Assembly: GCA_002344205.1 (NCBI GenBank)
Contig: DDSZ01000014.1
Coordinates: 1-64,000, forward strand
DNA: 64,000 bases
From: Opitutaceae bacterium UBA2377
GTDB taxonomy: Bacteria; Verrucomicrobiota; Verrucomicrobiia; Opitutales; Opitutaceae
Reading direction: 5' to 3'
Position 1 is the first letter of the stretch. Each line of letters starts with the position of its first letter. This document shows positions 39,279-49,030 of the stretch, one piece after another. Under the pieces are notes generated by a model. It did not search any database, was not told the origin of the DNA, and saw only the letters and a program-made list of their open reading frames with translations. A program made the position numbers and the translations under genes.

Positions 39279-39629
39279 ATGGAAAGACTGCCCTACTACC
39301 AGTTGCTGCACATCCTCTCGCTGATCGTGTTGACGGCCCACACCTTCATGGCCTTTGCCAACCCGGCCCCCGAGAACCGCCGGCAGACGCTCATCATCAC
39401 CGGCGTGGCGGCGCTCCTGATGTTCATCAGCGGTTTCGGCATGCTCACCGTGCTCAAGATCCCCTTCGCCACGGGCTGGGTGGTGGTGAAGACGGTCTGC
39501 TGGCTCGGCCTCGCTTCGCTCGCCGGTGTGGTTTATCGCCGCGTTCACCTCCGCGGCCTGCTGAGCTACAGCGCGATGGGCCTGATCACACTGGCGCTGG
39601 TGATGGTTTTTTTCCGGCCCGGCTTCTGA
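39279..39629 (+). CDS. small four-helix integral membrane protein
   Basis: A 116-residue protein that is almost entirely membrane-embedded, with about four hydrophobic helices (LLHILSLIVLTAHTFMAF, LIITGVAALLMFISGFGML, VVVKTVCWLGLASLAGVV, SYSAMGLITLALVMVFF). It has features in common with SirB-like membrane proteins (H and G residues within the first and second helices), but I cannot name it with confidence. It starts 16 bp after the T-run of the 6S-like RNA and is followed at 19 bp by the DNA polymerase gene. Confidence 0.7.
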   Translation: MERLPYYQLLHILSLIVLTAHTFMAFANPAPENRRQTLIITGVAALLMFISGFGMLTVLKIPFATGWVVVKTVCWLGLASLAGVVYRRVHLRGLLSYSAMGLITLALVMVFFRPGF

Positions 39630-39648
39630 GGCCGGAGCCCGTCCGCCC

Positions 39649-41847
39649 ATGAGCGGCCCCGCCGAGCCCCCCGGCAATTCCCTCTGCGGATTGTGGATCG
39701 CCGACGACGGCCGGGCGCACCAAGCATGGCTGCGGCCCGATGGCACCCGGTTTGAGCAAACGGCGGACTTTCGGCCTTTCGCCTGGGTGCATCGCGCGGT
39801 GGCGGCGGACATCGGCGTCGCCGGCGTGCAGCTTGAGGAACTCACGGGGGCGGGGGTCTTCAACCGCCTGGCGCACGCCGACACTCCCGCGGCCTTCGAG
39901 GGTCTGCAGAAACTCGTCAGCCGCACGGAACTCGATGTGCTGCGACCGCTCGAAAGCCAATGGCTGCTCCAGCAGCGCGCCCGGCTCTACGCGGGGCTGA
40001 CCTTTGGCCAGTTGCGCCGCTGTCAGCTCGACATCGAGACGGGCTCGACCGACGGCGGTTTCAGCGATGCGGGCAAGCCCGGGGACCGCGTCCTCGCGAT
40101 CGGGCTGCGCTGCGGCGGCCGGAACCGACTGCTGGTTTTGGCCGAACTTACCGACGTCGCCGAAAAGAACCTGCTGGAGGAGTTCAACGCGGTGCTCGCG
40201 GAAATGGATCCCGATGTGATCGAGGGTCACAATCTCTTCAAGTTTGACCTCGATTATCTGCGGCAGCGGTGCCGGCGGCACAAGGTCCCCTGCGCCTGGG
40301 GCCGGTTCGGGCAGCGCGCGACCTTCCGCAACAGCCGGCTCAAGGTGGCCGAGCGCTGGATTGATTTCCCGCGCTGCGATCTGCCGGGCCGGGCGGTGGT
40401 GGACACCTACCTGCTGGTGCAGCTCTATGATGTGACGACCCGCGAGCTGACCTCGTTCGGCCTGAAGGATGTGGCGGTGTATTTCGGGATTACCGACGAG
40501 GACAGCGCCGACCGCACCTACCTCGCGGGCAACCGGATTTTTGACGCCTACCGGAATGAACGGGAAAAATTCCTGGCCTACCTGGAGTATGACCTGCGGG
40601 AGACGGAGGGCATCGCCGACCTGCTGCTGCCGACCTATTTTGAGCAGACGCGCACCTTTCCCATCCTCTTGCAGGAGGCGACGCTGCGCGGCACCACCGG
40701 CAAGATCGACCTGCTGTTTCTCGAGCATTATTACCACGCCCGGCACGCCTGTCCCGTGCCGACGGAAGTCGGGGCTTTCGAGGGCGGCTACACCCGGAGC
40801 TTCGAGGAGGGTGTCTTCCGGCACGTGCTGCATTTCGACGTGGCCTCGCTCTATCCGAGCCTGCTTCTGCACATCGGCCGCAATCCGGGTAATGATGCGC
40901 TCGGCGTCTTCATCCCGCTGCTCAAATCGCTCCGGGAATACCGCCTGAAATTCAAGCAACTCGCGAAGAGCGGCGCGACCGAAGCGGAGCGGGCGGAGGC
41001 GCAGGCCCGGCAGACGAGCTTCAAGATCCTCATCAATTCCTTTTATGGTTACCTCGGGTTTTCCGGGGCGCGGTTTGGCGATGGCGCGCTCGCCGCGGAG
41101 GTGACACAGCGGGGCCGGGAGATCCTCCAGCAGTTGATTGATGCTTTCGCGGGTCATGGCTGCACCCTGTTGGAAGCCGACACGGACGGCATCTACCTGT
41201 CTTCGGAGCGGTATTATCAGGAGCCGGAGGCGCTGCTGGCGTTGGTCGCGCCGATTCTGCCGCCGGGCATCGAGCTGGAATACGACGGCCGCTACGAGGC
41301 CATGTGGTGCTACAAGGCGAAGAACTACGCGCTCTACGACGGGAAGAAGATCACGCTGCGCGGCAGCGCGCTGCGGTCGCGCGGCATCGAGCCGTTCCTG
41401 AAGAAACTGAGCGACCAGTTTATCCGCTTCATTCTCGGCGCCTCGCCGGAGTCGCCGCTGGTCCTGCTGGAGGAGACCAAGCGGCGGCTGGAGACACGGG
41501 AGCTGCCGGTGGGGGAAGTGGCGAAGACGGAGGCGCTGGGTCAGAATCCGGAGGCTTACGAAAAATTCATTGCCGAGGGCGGCAAGCCCCGCCGGGCCAC
41601 GGCCGAGGTGGCCTTGCAGCTCAACCCGCGCCCACGGATGGGCGACCGCGTGAGCTATTACATCTTGCCGAAGGCCAAGGGCCAGACGAGTGACTGGCAG
41701 CGGGCCAAGTCCGTGACGCTGTTTGATCCGGCGAACGCGCCCTACGATCCGAAATATTACTTGGAGAAACTCGACGACTGGATCGAGCGCTACGGCCGGT
41801 TCATCGGCGCGATCCCGCGCGGCGGGAAACAGGAAGAGCTGCTGTAG
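39649..41847 (+). CDS. family B DNA polymerase with 3'-5' exonuclease
   Basis: A 732-residue DNA polymerase of the B family (the class of PolII). The exonuclease motifs are present: Exo I DIE (Asp128, Glu130), Exo II around GHNLFKFDLDYL, Exo III in YLEYDLRETEGIADLL. So are the polymerase motifs: A (DVASLYPS, Asp397), B (KILINSFYGYLGF) and C (ADTDGIYL, Asp511 and Asp513). It is shorter than E. coli PolII by about 50 residues, mainly in the N-terminal domain and the thumb. Verrucomicrobial homologues are common. A damage-tolerant or replication-restart role is possible; no lexA-type box was searched for. Confidence 0.88.
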   Translation: MSGPAEPPGNSLCGLWIADDGRAHQAWLRPDGTRFEQTADFRPFAWVHRAVAADIGVAGVQLEELTGAGVFNRLAHADTPAAFEGLQKLVSRTELDVLRPLESQWLLQQRARLYAGLTFGQLRRCQLDIETGSTDGGFSDAGKPGDRVLAIGLRCGGRNRLLVLAELTDVAEKNLLEEFNAVLAEMDPDVIEGHNLFKFDLDYLRQRCRRHKVPCAWGRFGQRATFRNSRLKVAERWIDFPRCDLPGRAVVDTYLLVQLYDVTTRELTSFGLKDVAVYFGITDEDSADRTYLAGNRIFDAYRNEREKFLAYLEYDLRETEGIADLLLPTYFEQTRTFPILLQEATLRGTTGKIDLLFLEHYYHARHACPVPTEVGAFEGGYTRSFEEGVFRHVLHFDVASLYPSLLLHIGRNPGNDALGVFIPLLKSLREYRLKFKQLAKSGATEAERAEAQARQTSFKILINSFYGYLGFSGARFGDGALAAEVTQRGREILQQLIDAFAGHGCTLLEADTDGIYLSSERYYQEPEALLALVAPILPPGIELEYDGRYEAMWCYKAKNYALYDGKKITLRGSALRSRGIEPFLKKLSDQFIRFILGASPESPLVLLEETKRRLETRELPVGEVAKTEALGQNPEAYEKFIAEGGKPRRATAEVALQLNPRPRMGDRVSYYILPKAKGQTSDWQRAKSVTLFDPANAPYDPKYYLEKLDDWIERYGRFIGAIPRGGKQEELL

Positions 41848-41853
41848 CGGGAC

Positions 41854-44061
41854 TCACGACCACCGCAGGTCGTTTTTCGTGATCGGGAGGGAGCGGATGC
41901 GTTTGCCGCAGGCGGCGAAGATGGCGTTGCAGATGGCCGGTGGCACGACGGGGTAGCCGGGTTCGCCGAGGCCGGTGGGCGGGTTGTCGCTCTGGAGAAA
42001 ATGCACGCCGATTTCCGGCGCGTCGCCCAGCCGGAGCAGGGGATAGTCATGGAAATTGCTCTGCACCGTGCGGCCCCGTTCGTAGGTGATTTCCTGGAAC
42101 CACGCCATGCTCAGGCCGTCGATCACGGAGCCTTGGATCTGGTTTTCCGCGCCGCTGAGATTGATGATCGGGCCCACGTCCGTGGCGACGGTGACATGCT
42201 TCACTTGCAGCACGCCGGCGGGACTGACCGCGACCCGGGCCACCATCGCGACGTAGCCTTGATGGCTGAAATGAAACGCAACGCCCCGGCCTTCGCCTTT
42301 GGGCAGAGGTTGACCCCAACCGGATTTTTCCGCGGCGAGCCGGATGACGCCTTTCATGCGGCCCGTATCGTAGGGGACGCCGCGGCCGCCGGTCGGTGGC
42401 ACGAGCCGGTCCTCGCCCAGCAGCTCAAGCCGGAACTCGACCGGATCGCGCCCGGCGGCGTGGGCGAGTTCGTCGATGAAGCCCTGCATGACGAAGGCGA
42501 GACCGTTGCTGCCCGGCGCGCGCAGCGGGCCGGTGGGCACGATCGTGGAGATGAGCGATTGCTCCAGCCGGTAGTTGGGGATGAAGCGGGCGGGCAACTC
42601 GTCGGGGCTCATGCCGGCGGACGGCGCGGGCGACTGGGTGGAGTGGTAGCCGAAGGTGACAAAATGATTGTGCCAGGCGCTCAGGCGTCCGCTCGCATCC
42701 ACGGCGCCCCTGAGGTGGTGGAAACCCGCCGGGCGGAAAAAGCAGTGGCGCATGTCGTCCTCGCGGGTCCAGGTGAGCTTGACCGGGGCGTTGACGCGCA
42801 GGGCGATCGCCGCGACCTCGACCATGTAGTCGTTGCGCAGCCGCCGGCCAAAGCCGCCGCCGGCGCGGACGAGGTTCAGTTTCAACTTTTCCTTCGGCAG
42901 ATTGAAGGTGTTGGCGACGAGATCGCGGCCCGGTCCCGGCGTTTGCGAAGTGGTCCAGAATTCAATACCGCCATCCTTGGCCCACGCGGTGCAGCCCTGC
43001 GGCTCCAGCGTGGCGTGGTTGAGGAAAGGGTAAAAGTAATCGGCTTCGACGGTTTTCGCGGCCGAGGCGAACGCCGCGTCCACATCGCCGTCGTGCCGGA
43101 GCTGCGCGCCGCGACCGCGGGCGAGGTCCGCGGCCTGCGCGGCATAGGCGGCGGAAGAGTGGCCGGCGGCGGCGCGTTCATCCCATTCAACGCGCAGTTT
43201 GGCCTTGGCCGAGAATGCGGACCAGGTGGAATCAGCCACGATGGCGACACCGGGCAGCAGGCCGGTGATGTCGGTCGTGCCCTCGATGATGAAAGCGTCG
43301 AGCACGCCGGGGAGGGCCTTGATCTCCTCGAGGTTGGCGCGGATCACCCGGCCGCCGAAGACCGGGCATTTTTCGTAGGCGGCGTAAACCATGCCGGGGA
43401 GCCGCTGGTCGATGCCGAAGAGCGCCGCGCCGGTGACGATCGCGGGATTGTCCACGCCGCCGACGCGGGAGCCCAGCACGCGGAATTCGCTCTCGTCCTT
43501 GAGCCGCACGTTGCGCTCGTCGGGGATGGGCAGCGTGGCGGCGGTGGTCGCGAGTTCGCCGTAGCTGAGGGAGCGGCCGGAAGCGGTGTGGATGACACGG
43601 CCGTTTTCGGTGGTGAGCTCGCCCGTCCGGACGTTCCAAGTCTGCGCGGCGGCGGCGATGAGCATGGCGCGCGCGGTCGCGCCGGCGCGCCGCAGCAACA
43701 GATAGTTGTCGGGCGTGGAACGGCTGCCGCCGGCAAACTGCGCGCCCACGTCGTCCCGCAGACCCGCCTGTTCGATGACGATGGTGGAAAAATCCGCGTC
43801 GAGCTCCTCGGCCACGATCATCGGCAGCGAGGTTTTCACGCCTTGGCCGGTCTCGGGATTCTTTGCGAGGATGGTGATGATGCCCTCGGGCGTGATCTTG
43901 ATGAATGGGCTGGGCGTGAAGATCCGCGCGGTGTCGTCCAGTGCGCCGGCGGGTTGACCGAGCGCGCCGGGCAGGGCGAGGCTCAGCACAAACCCGCCGC
44001 CGGCGAGCGAGCCGACGCGGATAAAATCCCGGCGGGTGAGCGGGGTGCTGGCGGGGTTCAT
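41854..44061 (-). CDS. molybdenum hydroxylase large subunit (isoquinoline 1-oxidoreductase beta-like)
   Basis: A 735-residue periplasmic molybdopterin enzyme subunit. A Tat signal ([20 protein letters not shown]) precedes two aldehyde oxidase/xanthine dehydrogenase-type molybdopterin-binding regions. Family segments include [60 protein letters not shown] and [13 protein letters not shown] near the C terminus. The Tat leader and the paired [2Fe-2S] subunit upstream match isoquinoline 1-oxidoreductase-like dehydrogenases, whose real substrates are usually unknown (N-heterocycles or aldehydes). The ATG at 44061 is chosen since the Tat motif follows it; it overlaps the small-subunit stop by 4 nt. 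Confidence 0.88.
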   Translation of the reverse strand: MNPASTPLTRRDFIRVGSLAGGGFVLSLALPGALGQPAGALDDTARIFTPSPFIKITPEGIITILAKNPETGQGVKTSLPMIVAEELDADFSTIVIEQAGLRDDVGAQFAGGSRSTPDNYLLLRRAGATARAMLIAAAAQTWNVRTGELTTENGRVIHTASGRSLSYGELATTAATLPIPDERNVRLKDESEFRVLGSRVGGVDNPAIVTGAALFGIDQRLPGMVYAAYEKCPVFGGRVIRANLEEIKALPGVLDAFIIEGTTDITGLLPGVAIVADSTWSAFSAKAKLRVEWDERAAAGHSSAAYAAQAADLARGRGAQLRHDGDVDAAFASAAKTVEADYFYPFLNHATLEPQGCTAWAKDGGIEFWTTSQTPGPGRDLVANTFNLPKEKLKLNLVRAGGGFGRRLRNDYMVEVAAIALRVNAPVKLTWTREDDMRHCFFRPAGFHHLRGAVDASGRLSAWHNHFVTFGYHSTQSPAPSAGMSPDELPARFIPNYRLEQSLISTIVPTGPLRAPGSNGLAFVMQGFIDELAHAAGRDPVEFRLELLGEDRLVPPTGGRGVPYDTGRMKGVIRLAAEKSGWGQPLPKGEGRGVAFHFSHQGYVAMVARVAVSPAGVLQVKHVTVATDVGPIINLSGAENQIQGSVIDGLSMAWFQEITYERGRTVQSNFHDYPLLRLGDAPEIGVHFLQSDNPPTGLGEPGYPVVPPAICNAIFAACGKRIRSLPITKNDLRWS

Positions 44062-44534
44062 GCTGAGGCCTCCTGTTGCAGCCGGAGGGCGGCGGCCTTC
44101 ACCGCGGCGCGAATGCGGACATGGGTGCCGCAGCGGCAAAGATTGCCGGCGAGGGCCTCGTCAATTTCCGCATCGGTGGGATCGGGCCGGTCGCGCAGGA
44201 GCGCAGCCGCGGTCATGATCTGCCCGGCCTGACAGTAACCGCACTGGGGCACATCGTGTTCGCACCACGCTTCCTGGAGAGGGTTCAGGCCGCCGGGCGA
44301 GAGGCCCTCGATGGTGGTGATGGCGGCGCCTTCGGCCGCGGCGACGGGCAGCATGCAGGAGCGCAGCGGGGCGCCGTTGAAGTGGATCGTGCAACTGCCG
44401 CAGAGACCGCGGCCGCAGCCGTATTTCGTGCCGGGGAGATTGAGCGTGTCGCGCAGAATCCAGAGCAGCGGGGTGTCGGGCTGGGCCTCGACCGTGCGGG
44501 CGACACCGTTAACAACGAGCTGGTAGGCGGCCAT
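44058..44534 (-). CDS. molybdenum hydroxylase [2Fe-2S] small subunit
   Basis: A 158-residue electron-transfer subunit carrying two [2Fe-2S] clusters. The plant-ferredoxin-type cluster has Cys in [18 protein letters not shown] with a further Cys in RSCMLPV; the second cluster has [10 protein letters not shown] and NLCRCGTH. These are the standard motifs of the IorA/CoxS family. It overlaps the large-subunit gene by 4 nt, so the complex is made from one transcript. The ATG at 44534 matches the family start; an in-frame upstream start at 44687 would add non-homologous sequence. Confidence 0.92.
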   Translation of the reverse strand: MAAYQLVVNGVARTVEAQPDTPLLWILRDTLNLPGTKYGCGRGLCGSCTIHFNGAPLRSCMLPVAAAEGAAITTIEGLSPGGLNPLQEAWCEHDVPQCGYCQAGQIMTAAALLRDRPDPTDAEIDEALAGNLCRCGTHVRIRAAVKAAALRLQQEASA

Positions 44535-44550
44535 GGGGAGCTTGGGCGGG

Positions 44551-45078
44551 TTATCGGGTGGCGCTGCGGCGGACGACCCAGTCCACGATCGCGGCGTCGT
44601 TGTTCTCATGCCGCCAGACGAGGGCAAGAAATTCCGCCGGGAGGATGTCGTGGGCGCGGAAGAAGCGGCGGTCGCCGCCGCAGCCATACATGAGGGAGGC
44701 GGGCAGTTCGCCGCGGAGCTTGGCCTTGGCCTTCGGGATGATCCGGGGCAGCCATTCGATGCCCTTCACGGCGTCGGTCTTGGCGGGCATGGTGGACTCG
44801 TCGAGGACGGCGACGAGTTTCCGGCCGCCCTGCACGTTGAGGAAATAATCCCGCCGCACCAGCTCGATGGCGAGGGCGTGTTCGGGCCCGGGTTCGCCGT
44901 AGTTGCTGTGGTCCTCGGCGTAGTCGTAGAGGTGCTGGGCGGTGAGGCCGTTGGCGGCGAGCCAGGCGGCTTCTTCAGCAGTGAAAAGAGCCGCCGGATC
45001 GCGCTGGCCTTTGGCGTAGAGGGCCACGGCCTGGTCGTAGAGCGTGCGGAACCGGGTAGGGAAATCGAAGTGCTTCAT
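44551..45078 (-). CDS. DUF5069-type protein
   Basis: A 175-residue protein that resembles DUF5069, a family of unknown function frequent in Verrucomicrobiota. Conserved-looking parts are [42 protein letters not shown] with the core [16 protein letters not shown] and [19 protein letters not shown] ends. No signal peptide or membrane helix is seen. It lies 16 bp upstream of the molybdenum hydroxylase small-subunit gene on the same strand, so it may belong to that transcript. Confidence 0.7.
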   Translation of the reverse strand: MKHFDFPTRFRTLYDQAVALYAKGQRDPAALFTAEEAAWLAANGLTAQHLYDYAEDHSNYGEPGPEHALAIELVRRDYFLNVQGGRKLVAVLDESTMPAKTDAVKGIEWLPRIIPKAKAKLRGELPASLMYGCGGDRRFFRAHDILPAEFLALVWRHENNDAAIVDWVVRRSATR

Positions 45079-45135
45079 GCGGGCTTACCATCAGGCAAAG
45101 CGCGGCCGGCGCAAAGCCGGAAGTGAGATTTTCCA

Positions 45136-47502
45136 TCAATCCGCCGGGCGGAAGTCGATGAGGCGCTTGAAGCGGTCCACGCGCTCGACCACGACGTCGA
45201 GCCGGACGTTGAGCTCGAAGCGGCGTTTGTGGCGGCGGCCGACGAGCATGGTGCCGGCCTGGTTGGGCGTGTAATGGTCGTCGCTGAGGAAGGCCGTCGG
45301 CACGAAGCCGAAGGTCATGGACTCGATCAGCTCGACGAAGAAACCGTGGGCCCGGACGTCGGTGATGACGGCGGCGAAGCGCGTGCGGGGTTTCCGGTCG
45401 AGTTCGCGCTCGAAGAACTCGAGCAACTTGATGCGCACGCTCTCGCGCTCGGCCTCGGTGCTGTTGATCTCGGTGAGGCTGAGATGCTCGGCGAGGGCCT
45501 CGACGCGGCCGAGATTGTAGGCGGCGCCGTGGGCGGCGTGCGCCGGGTAGCCGGCGTGTTTCACGAGGTAGGTGTCGAAAACCCGGTGCACGACGAGGTC
45601 GGAGTAGCGCCGGATGGGCGAGGTGAAGTGGGTGTAGTCCTTCTTCGCGAGCCCGTAGTGGCCGTCGGGCGTGGCGCGGTAGGCCGCCTTGCGGAGGCTG
45701 CGCAACAGTTGCGTGCGGAGGGTGTAGCCCTGCGGGTGGGTGGCGAGGGTTTCGAGCAGCTTCACGATCTCCTCGCGCCGCGTGAGGTCGCCGGTGCGGA
45801 GGCCGAAGGTGCCGAGCAACTGGCGCAGTTCGCCGAGTTTCTCCGGGTCGGGCTCGTCGTGCACGCGGTAAAGCGAGGGCAACCGGTGCGCGCGGGTCAC
45901 GTGGGCCACGGCTTCGTTGGCCGCGAGCATGAATTCCTCGATCAACTGGTGGCTCTCGTCGTTGGTGATTTTTTCCAGTCGGTCGGCGTAGCCTTCGGGA
46001 TCCACGAAGATTTTGGTCTCGGGCATGTCGAGATCGAGGCTGCCGTGGGCCATGCGGGCGCGGCGGAGCTTGAGGGCGACGCGCCAGAGCGCGCGGACCC
46101 AGGTCTGCAGGTCCACGATCTCGGAGTCGCTCAGGCTGCTGAGCGCACGGCCGGTGGAGCCGGTCTGGTGCTTGGGCGGCAGGGGCAGGGCGCGGATTTT
46201 GTCGGGGTCGTGTTCGTTCAGGAGGGCGTAGGCCTGCTTGTAGGTGAGACGCTTGCGGCTGCGGATGACGGTATTGGCGTAGGCGGTGTGGCGAACCTGC
46301 CCGTTTTTGTTAAAAGTGAGGAAGACGGCCTTGGTGAGACGGTCCTGGCCTTCGACAAGCGAACAGAGGCCGTTGGAGAGTTTTTCCGGCAGCATCGGGA
46401 TGACGGTGCCAACCAAGTAGGTGGAGTTGCCCCGGTTCTGGGCCTCGCGGTCGAGCGCGGTGCCGGGTTTCACGTAGGCGGAGACATCGGCGATGTGGAT
46501 GCCGACGCGGATCTCGTCACCGTCGAGGACCTCGTAGGAGAGCGCGTCGTCGAAGTCCTTGGCGTCATCGGGGTCGATGGTGAACGTGGGCACCTCACGG
46601 TAGTCGAGGCGGTTGGCGCGGTCGCCGGGATTGACGCGGTCGGGCAGATCGGCCGCTTCGCGTTCGACGACGGCGGGAAACTCGGTGGCGAGGTTGTATT
46701 TTTCGAAGACGCCGAGCAGCTCGGCGCGCGGTTCATGGGTGCGCCCGAGCCGGGCGGTGATCCGGCCGGTGAGCGCGTCGCGGCGGTGGCGCCAGTCTTC
46801 CAGCGTGACGACGACCTTGTCGCCGGACTGTGGCACGGGCTTGAGGTCGGATTTGGCCGGATCGGCGACGAGAATTTCCAGCGGAAAGCGCGGATCATCG
46901 GCGGCGACGGTCCAGTGCCGGCCGCTTTTCTGGAGATTGCCGACGATGGTGCCGCGGCCGCGCTCGAGCACGCGGGTGACCTGGCCGATTTTTTCGCCGG
47001 GCCGTTTGCCCTTGCGACCGTGAAAGATCCGCACCGCGACGATGTCGCCGGGCAGGGCGGTGAGGGTTTCCTCGGGAAAAATCTGCAACGCGGGATCGCG
47101 CGGGTCGCCGGGACCGCCGTCCGCACCCTGGAGAACGACGAAGGCGGAACCGCCGGCGCGAAACTGAATGCGGCCGACCAGCTCACCCGGCTCGATGCGG
47201 CGGGTCGCCGGCTGCGGCGGTGGCGCGGACGCGGGCGCTTCCGGGGCCGCGGATTTTCGCTGGCGGGAGGTCTGGAAGACGGCGCGCTCGGGCTCGCGGG
47301 GCCGGGCGGGCTTCGTGGCGCGGCGCAGCTCAATGCGCGGGCCGGGGTGAATCAGCTTCTGCTCGGCGAGCCGGCGGATTTCGTGCGCCAGTTGGGCGCG
47401 TTGCTTTTTGTTGAGCCCGAGGGTCCGCAGCAGGTCGGATTCCTTGGCAGGTTGGTAGTCGGGTGCCCGCAGATGCGAGAGCAGACGGTCGCGAAGATTC
47501 AT
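45136..47502 (-). CDS. rnr: ribonuclease R (RNB-family exoribonuclease)
   Basis: A 788-residue 3'-to-5' exoribonuclease. After N-terminal winged-helix and cold-shock-type domains comes the RNB catalytic domain with the aspartate cluster in FTIDPDDAKDFDDALSYE and IHIADVSAYVKPG, then MLPEKLSNGLCSL and AHVTRAHRLPSLYRVHDEP. A C-terminal S1-like domain ends the protein. The enzyme degrades structured RNA and acts in quality control with tmRNA/SmpB; smpB lies 14 kb away at 61143. It diverges from glgA with 79 bp between the starts. Confidence 0.94.
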   Translation of the reverse strand: MNLRDRLLSHLRAPDYQPAKESDLLRTLGLNKKQRAQLAHEIRRLAEQKLIHPGPRIELRRATKPARPREPERAVFQTSRQRKSAAPEAPASAPPPQPATRRIEPGELVGRIQFRAGGSAFVVLQGADGGPGDPRDPALQIFPEETLTALPGDIVAVRIFHGRKGKRPGEKIGQVTRVLERGRGTIVGNLQKSGRHWTVAADDPRFPLEILVADPAKSDLKPVPQSGDKVVVTLEDWRHRRDALTGRITARLGRTHEPRAELLGVFEKYNLATEFPAVVEREAADLPDRVNPGDRANRLDYREVPTFTIDPDDAKDFDDALSYEVLDGDEIRVGIHIADVSAYVKPGTALDREAQNRGNSTYLVGTVIPMLPEKLSNGLCSLVEGQDRLTKAVFLTFNKNGQVRHTAYANTVIRSRKRLTYKQAYALLNEHDPDKIRALPLPPKHQTGSTGRALSSLSDSEIVDLQTWVRALWRVALKLRRARMAHGSLDLDMPETKIFVDPEGYADRLEKITNDESHQLIEEFMLAANEAVAHVTRAHRLPSLYRVHDEPDPEKLGELRQLLGTFGLRTGDLTRREEIVKLLETLATHPQGYTLRTQLLRSLRKAAYRATPDGHYGLAKKDYTHFTSPIRRYSDLVVHRVFDTYLVKHAGYPAHAAHGAAYNLGRVEALAEHLSLTEINSTEAERESVRIKLLEFFERELDRKPRTRFAAVITDVRAHGFFVELIESMTFGFVPTAFLSDDHYTPNQAGTMLVGRRHKRRFELNVRLDVVVERVDRFKRLIDFRPAD

Positions 47503-47581
47503 AGGTTAAGATCTGGTGGCAGGGCGCGCAGGCCGTGCTTTGGAGGTGGACTGATGAAACGGGGCCGCCCAAAGTGGGGCG

Positions 47582-49024
47582 ATGAAAATCGTGCATGTCG
47601 CCAGTGAAATGTTCCCCTACATGAAGACGGGCGGACTGGCTGATGCTGTCGGCGCGCTGGCCGGCGCGCTGGCGGACCGCGGGCACGAGACGGCGGTCTT
47701 CCTGCCGGGCTACCGGCGGGTGCTGGAGCATCCCGATGCGGCCGGCGCCACGCGGCGACTGCGGTTGAAGATCGAGCTGGACGACACCTACCACACCGGC
47801 GAGGTGCGGGTCTTCAGCCCGCGGCCCAACCTCACGGTTTATCTCGTCGTGAAGGAGGAATATTTCGACCGCGCCAACCCCTACGGCACCGCCGAGCGCG
47901 ACTACGAGGACAATGCCGACCGGTTTCTTTTCTTCGCCAAGAGCGTGGTGGAGACCCTGCGGCTGGCCGATCTGCAGGCCGACATCGTGCATGCGCACGA
48001 CTGGCCGGCGGCGCTGGTGCCGCTGCTGCTGCGCGCGGCCGAGCGCCGGCACGGCCTCACGCTCGCGATGCGCACCGTGTTCACGATCCACAACATCGCC
48101 TTCCAGGGCATCTTCCCGTCGCGGGTCTTTGCCCGCACGAATTTGCCGGACGAGCTCAACAACATCGACGGGCTCGAATACTACAACCAGATCAACTTCG
48201 TGAAGGGCGGCATCCTGTTTGCGGACCGGGTGACGACGGTAAGCCCGCGTTACGCGCAGGAGATCCAGACGCCGGAGTTTGGTTGCGGGCTCGACGGCGT
48301 GGTGCAAACGCGGGCCGAGGACATTGCCGGGCTGCTCAACGGTATCGACACCGCGGTGTGGAATCCGGCGGTGGACCCCTTGCTCCCGGCCCGCTACTCC
48401 GCGGTCAACCTCGCGGGCAAGGCGATCTGCCGCGCGGAGCTGCTGCGGCAACTCAAGCTCGATCCGAAGTTTGCCGGGCCGGTCTATGGCATGGTCTGCC
48501 GGCTCGCCGAGCAGAAGGGCGTGGACCTGGTGTTGGCCAACCGCGATTTCTTTCTGAGAAACGACTGCCGGCTGATCGTGCTGGGCACCGGGGAGAAGCG
48601 CTACGAGGACGCGTTGCGGGAACTCGCCGCCGTGGCGCCGGGCAAGATCGCGCTGTGTGCCAAGCTCGACGAGGCCATGAGCCATCTCATCGAGGCGGGC
48701 GCAGATTTTTTCCTGATGCCTTCGCTCTTCGAGCCCTGCGGACTGAACCAGATGTATTCGCAGGCCTATGGCACGATCCCGCTCGTGAGCCAGGTTGGCG
48801 GGCTGGCCGACACGGTCACTGACGCCGATGCGGATCCGGACAATGGCACGGGCTTGAGTTTCCCCGCCACGGCTGAAGGCTTGGCGGACGGATTGAAGCG
48901 TTCGTTGGCGCTGTTCGCGGACAAAAAGCGACTGACGGTTGTGCAAAAGCGCGGGATGGACAAGGACTTCAGTTGGTCGCAGGCGGCGGTCGCCTACGAG
49001 CAGCTTTACCAAGATTCGCTCTAA
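47582..49024 (+). CDS. glgA: glycogen synthase (ADP-glucose)
   Basis: Extends glycogen using ADP-glucose. The 480-residue GT5 enzyme starts MKIVHVASEMFPYMKTGGLAD with the KTGGL substrate-binding motif, includes DIVHAHDWPAALVPLLL, TIHNIAFQGIFPS and the C-terminal nucleotide-sugar fold with FLMPSLFEPCGLNQMYSQ and the closing GTIPLVSQVGGLADTV segment. All key features are intact. No other glg gene is near. The photolyase gene begins 7 bp downstream. Confidence 0.95.
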   Translation: MKIVHVASEMFPYMKTGGLADAVGALAGALADRGHETAVFLPGYRRVLEHPDAAGATRRLRLKIELDDTYHTGEVRVFSPRPNLTVYLVVKEEYFDRANPYGTAERDYEDNADRFLFFAKSVVETLRLADLQADIVHAHDWPAALVPLLLRAAERRHGLTLAMRTVFTIHNIAFQGIFPSRVFARTNLPDELNNIDGLEYYNQINFVKGGILFADRVTTVSPRYAQEIQTPEFGCGLDGVVQTRAEDIAGLLNGIDTAVWNPAVDPLLPARYSAVNLAGKAICRAELLRQLKLDPKFAGPVYGMVCRLAEQKGVDLVLANRDFFLRNDCRLIVLGTGEKRYEDALRELAAVAPGKIALCAKLDEAMSHLIEAGADFFLMPSLFEPCGLNQMYSQAYGTIPLVSQVGGLADTVTDADADPDNGTGLSFPATAEGLADGLKRSLALFADKKRLTVVQKRGMDKDFSWSQAAVAYEQLYQDSL

Positions 49025-49030
49025 TCCTCC

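Noticed and set aside
42001-44232. Open frame of 743 codons on the plus strand
   Set aside because: Antisense shadow of the molybdenum hydroxylase large-subunit gene; no domain is recognisable.
45229-47607. Open frame of 792 codons on the plus strand
   Set aside because: Antisense to rnr, which has intact RNB catalytic motifs; the plus-strand translation is Gly/Val/Glu-rich and featureless.
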